A DNA stretch of 23,064 nucleotides, from positions 1 to 23,064 of the IMG/VR virus record IMGVR_UViG_3300025727_000058; one strand, given 5' to 3'. Numbering within the stretch: the first letter of the stretch is position 1; each line of letters starts with the position of its first letter. This DNA comes from a virus. The notes beneath the pieces were generated by a model. That model was not told the DNA's origin. It did no database searches and saw only the letters and a list, made by a program, of their open reading frames with translations. The position numbers and the translations under genes were made by a program. Below are positions 22,977-23,064 of this stretch, piece after piece.

Positions 22977-22987
22977 TTTTATATATG
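22977..22987 (-). promoter_or_regulatory. TATATA-type promoter for the right-end operon
   Basis: On the reverse strand this reads CATATATAAAA, 8 bases before the ATG at 22969. The remaining bases to the right edge are A-rich and show no gene. Confidence 0.4.
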
Positions 22988-23064
22988 TTTTTTTATATTA
23001 AAAAGTAAACAAAGTTTAAAAAAAAAGTAAAAATAAAAATAAAAACAAAAACTATTTTTATGCA

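Overview
This window looks like a piece of a large tailed-phage genome with a T4-type (myovirus) head module. It is very AT-rich, genes are packed tightly on both strands, and several neighbours overlap by 1-20 bases. The anchors are a portal protein (gp20-like), a prohead protease fused to a scaffold (gp21+gp22-like), a major capsid protein (gp23-like), a truncated capsid paralog, and a gp4-like head-completion nuclease. Start codons mostly lack a Shine-Dalgarno sequence and lie in A-rich leaders. With the tmRNA layout, this suggests a Bacteroidota (flavobacterial-type) host, which is inference. No taxon can be proven from the sequence alone.

Layout. 1-3566 (-): 5' part of a giant virion protein ending, within the window, in propeller-like repeats. 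3658-5690 (+): five small genes whose N-termini resemble T4 capsid-targeting sequences. 5680-8160 (-): a small protein, the capsid paralog, a D12 adenine methylase and a NADAR protein. 8161-8739: an intergenic region holding a tmRNA gene with its own promoter and terminator. 8740-11018 (-): an acidic protein with a targeting-like N-terminus, an M20/M28-like zinc peptidase, and an NFACT-R protein with a targeting-like N-terminus. 11093-15050 (-): major capsid protein and protease-scaffold. 15220-17991 (+): an endonuclease remnant, an RNase R-like exonuclease and an unknown gene, sitting inside the head operon on the opposite strand. 18039-20886 (-): portal and two unknown genes. 20929-22354 (+): gp4-like nuclease and a miniature glutamyl-tRNA-synthetase-like protein. 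22339-22969 (-): a membrane protein and an unknown gene.

Two themes link the genes. First, head maturation. The protease-scaffold carries eleven 14-residue repeats, each with a [LIV]xE site of the kind cut by T4-type prohead proteases. The capsid protein has a matching site at the end of its propeptide, and seven small proteins start with short sequences ending in the same type of site. The phage may therefore package and inject a set of proteins. Second, translation rescue. A tmRNA, an RNase R and a stand-alone NFACT-R domain lie within about 9 kb. In bacteria these belong to trans-translation and ribosome-associated quality control. The NFACT-R protein itself carries a targeting-like N-terminus.

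Recurrent TATATA-type boxes lie about 15-30 bases before many starts, including two identical 16-mers and one 17-mer shared by the capsid and tmRNA genes. The capsid and protease genes also share a 19-base upstream element at identical spacing, which suggests a phage-specific late promoter class.
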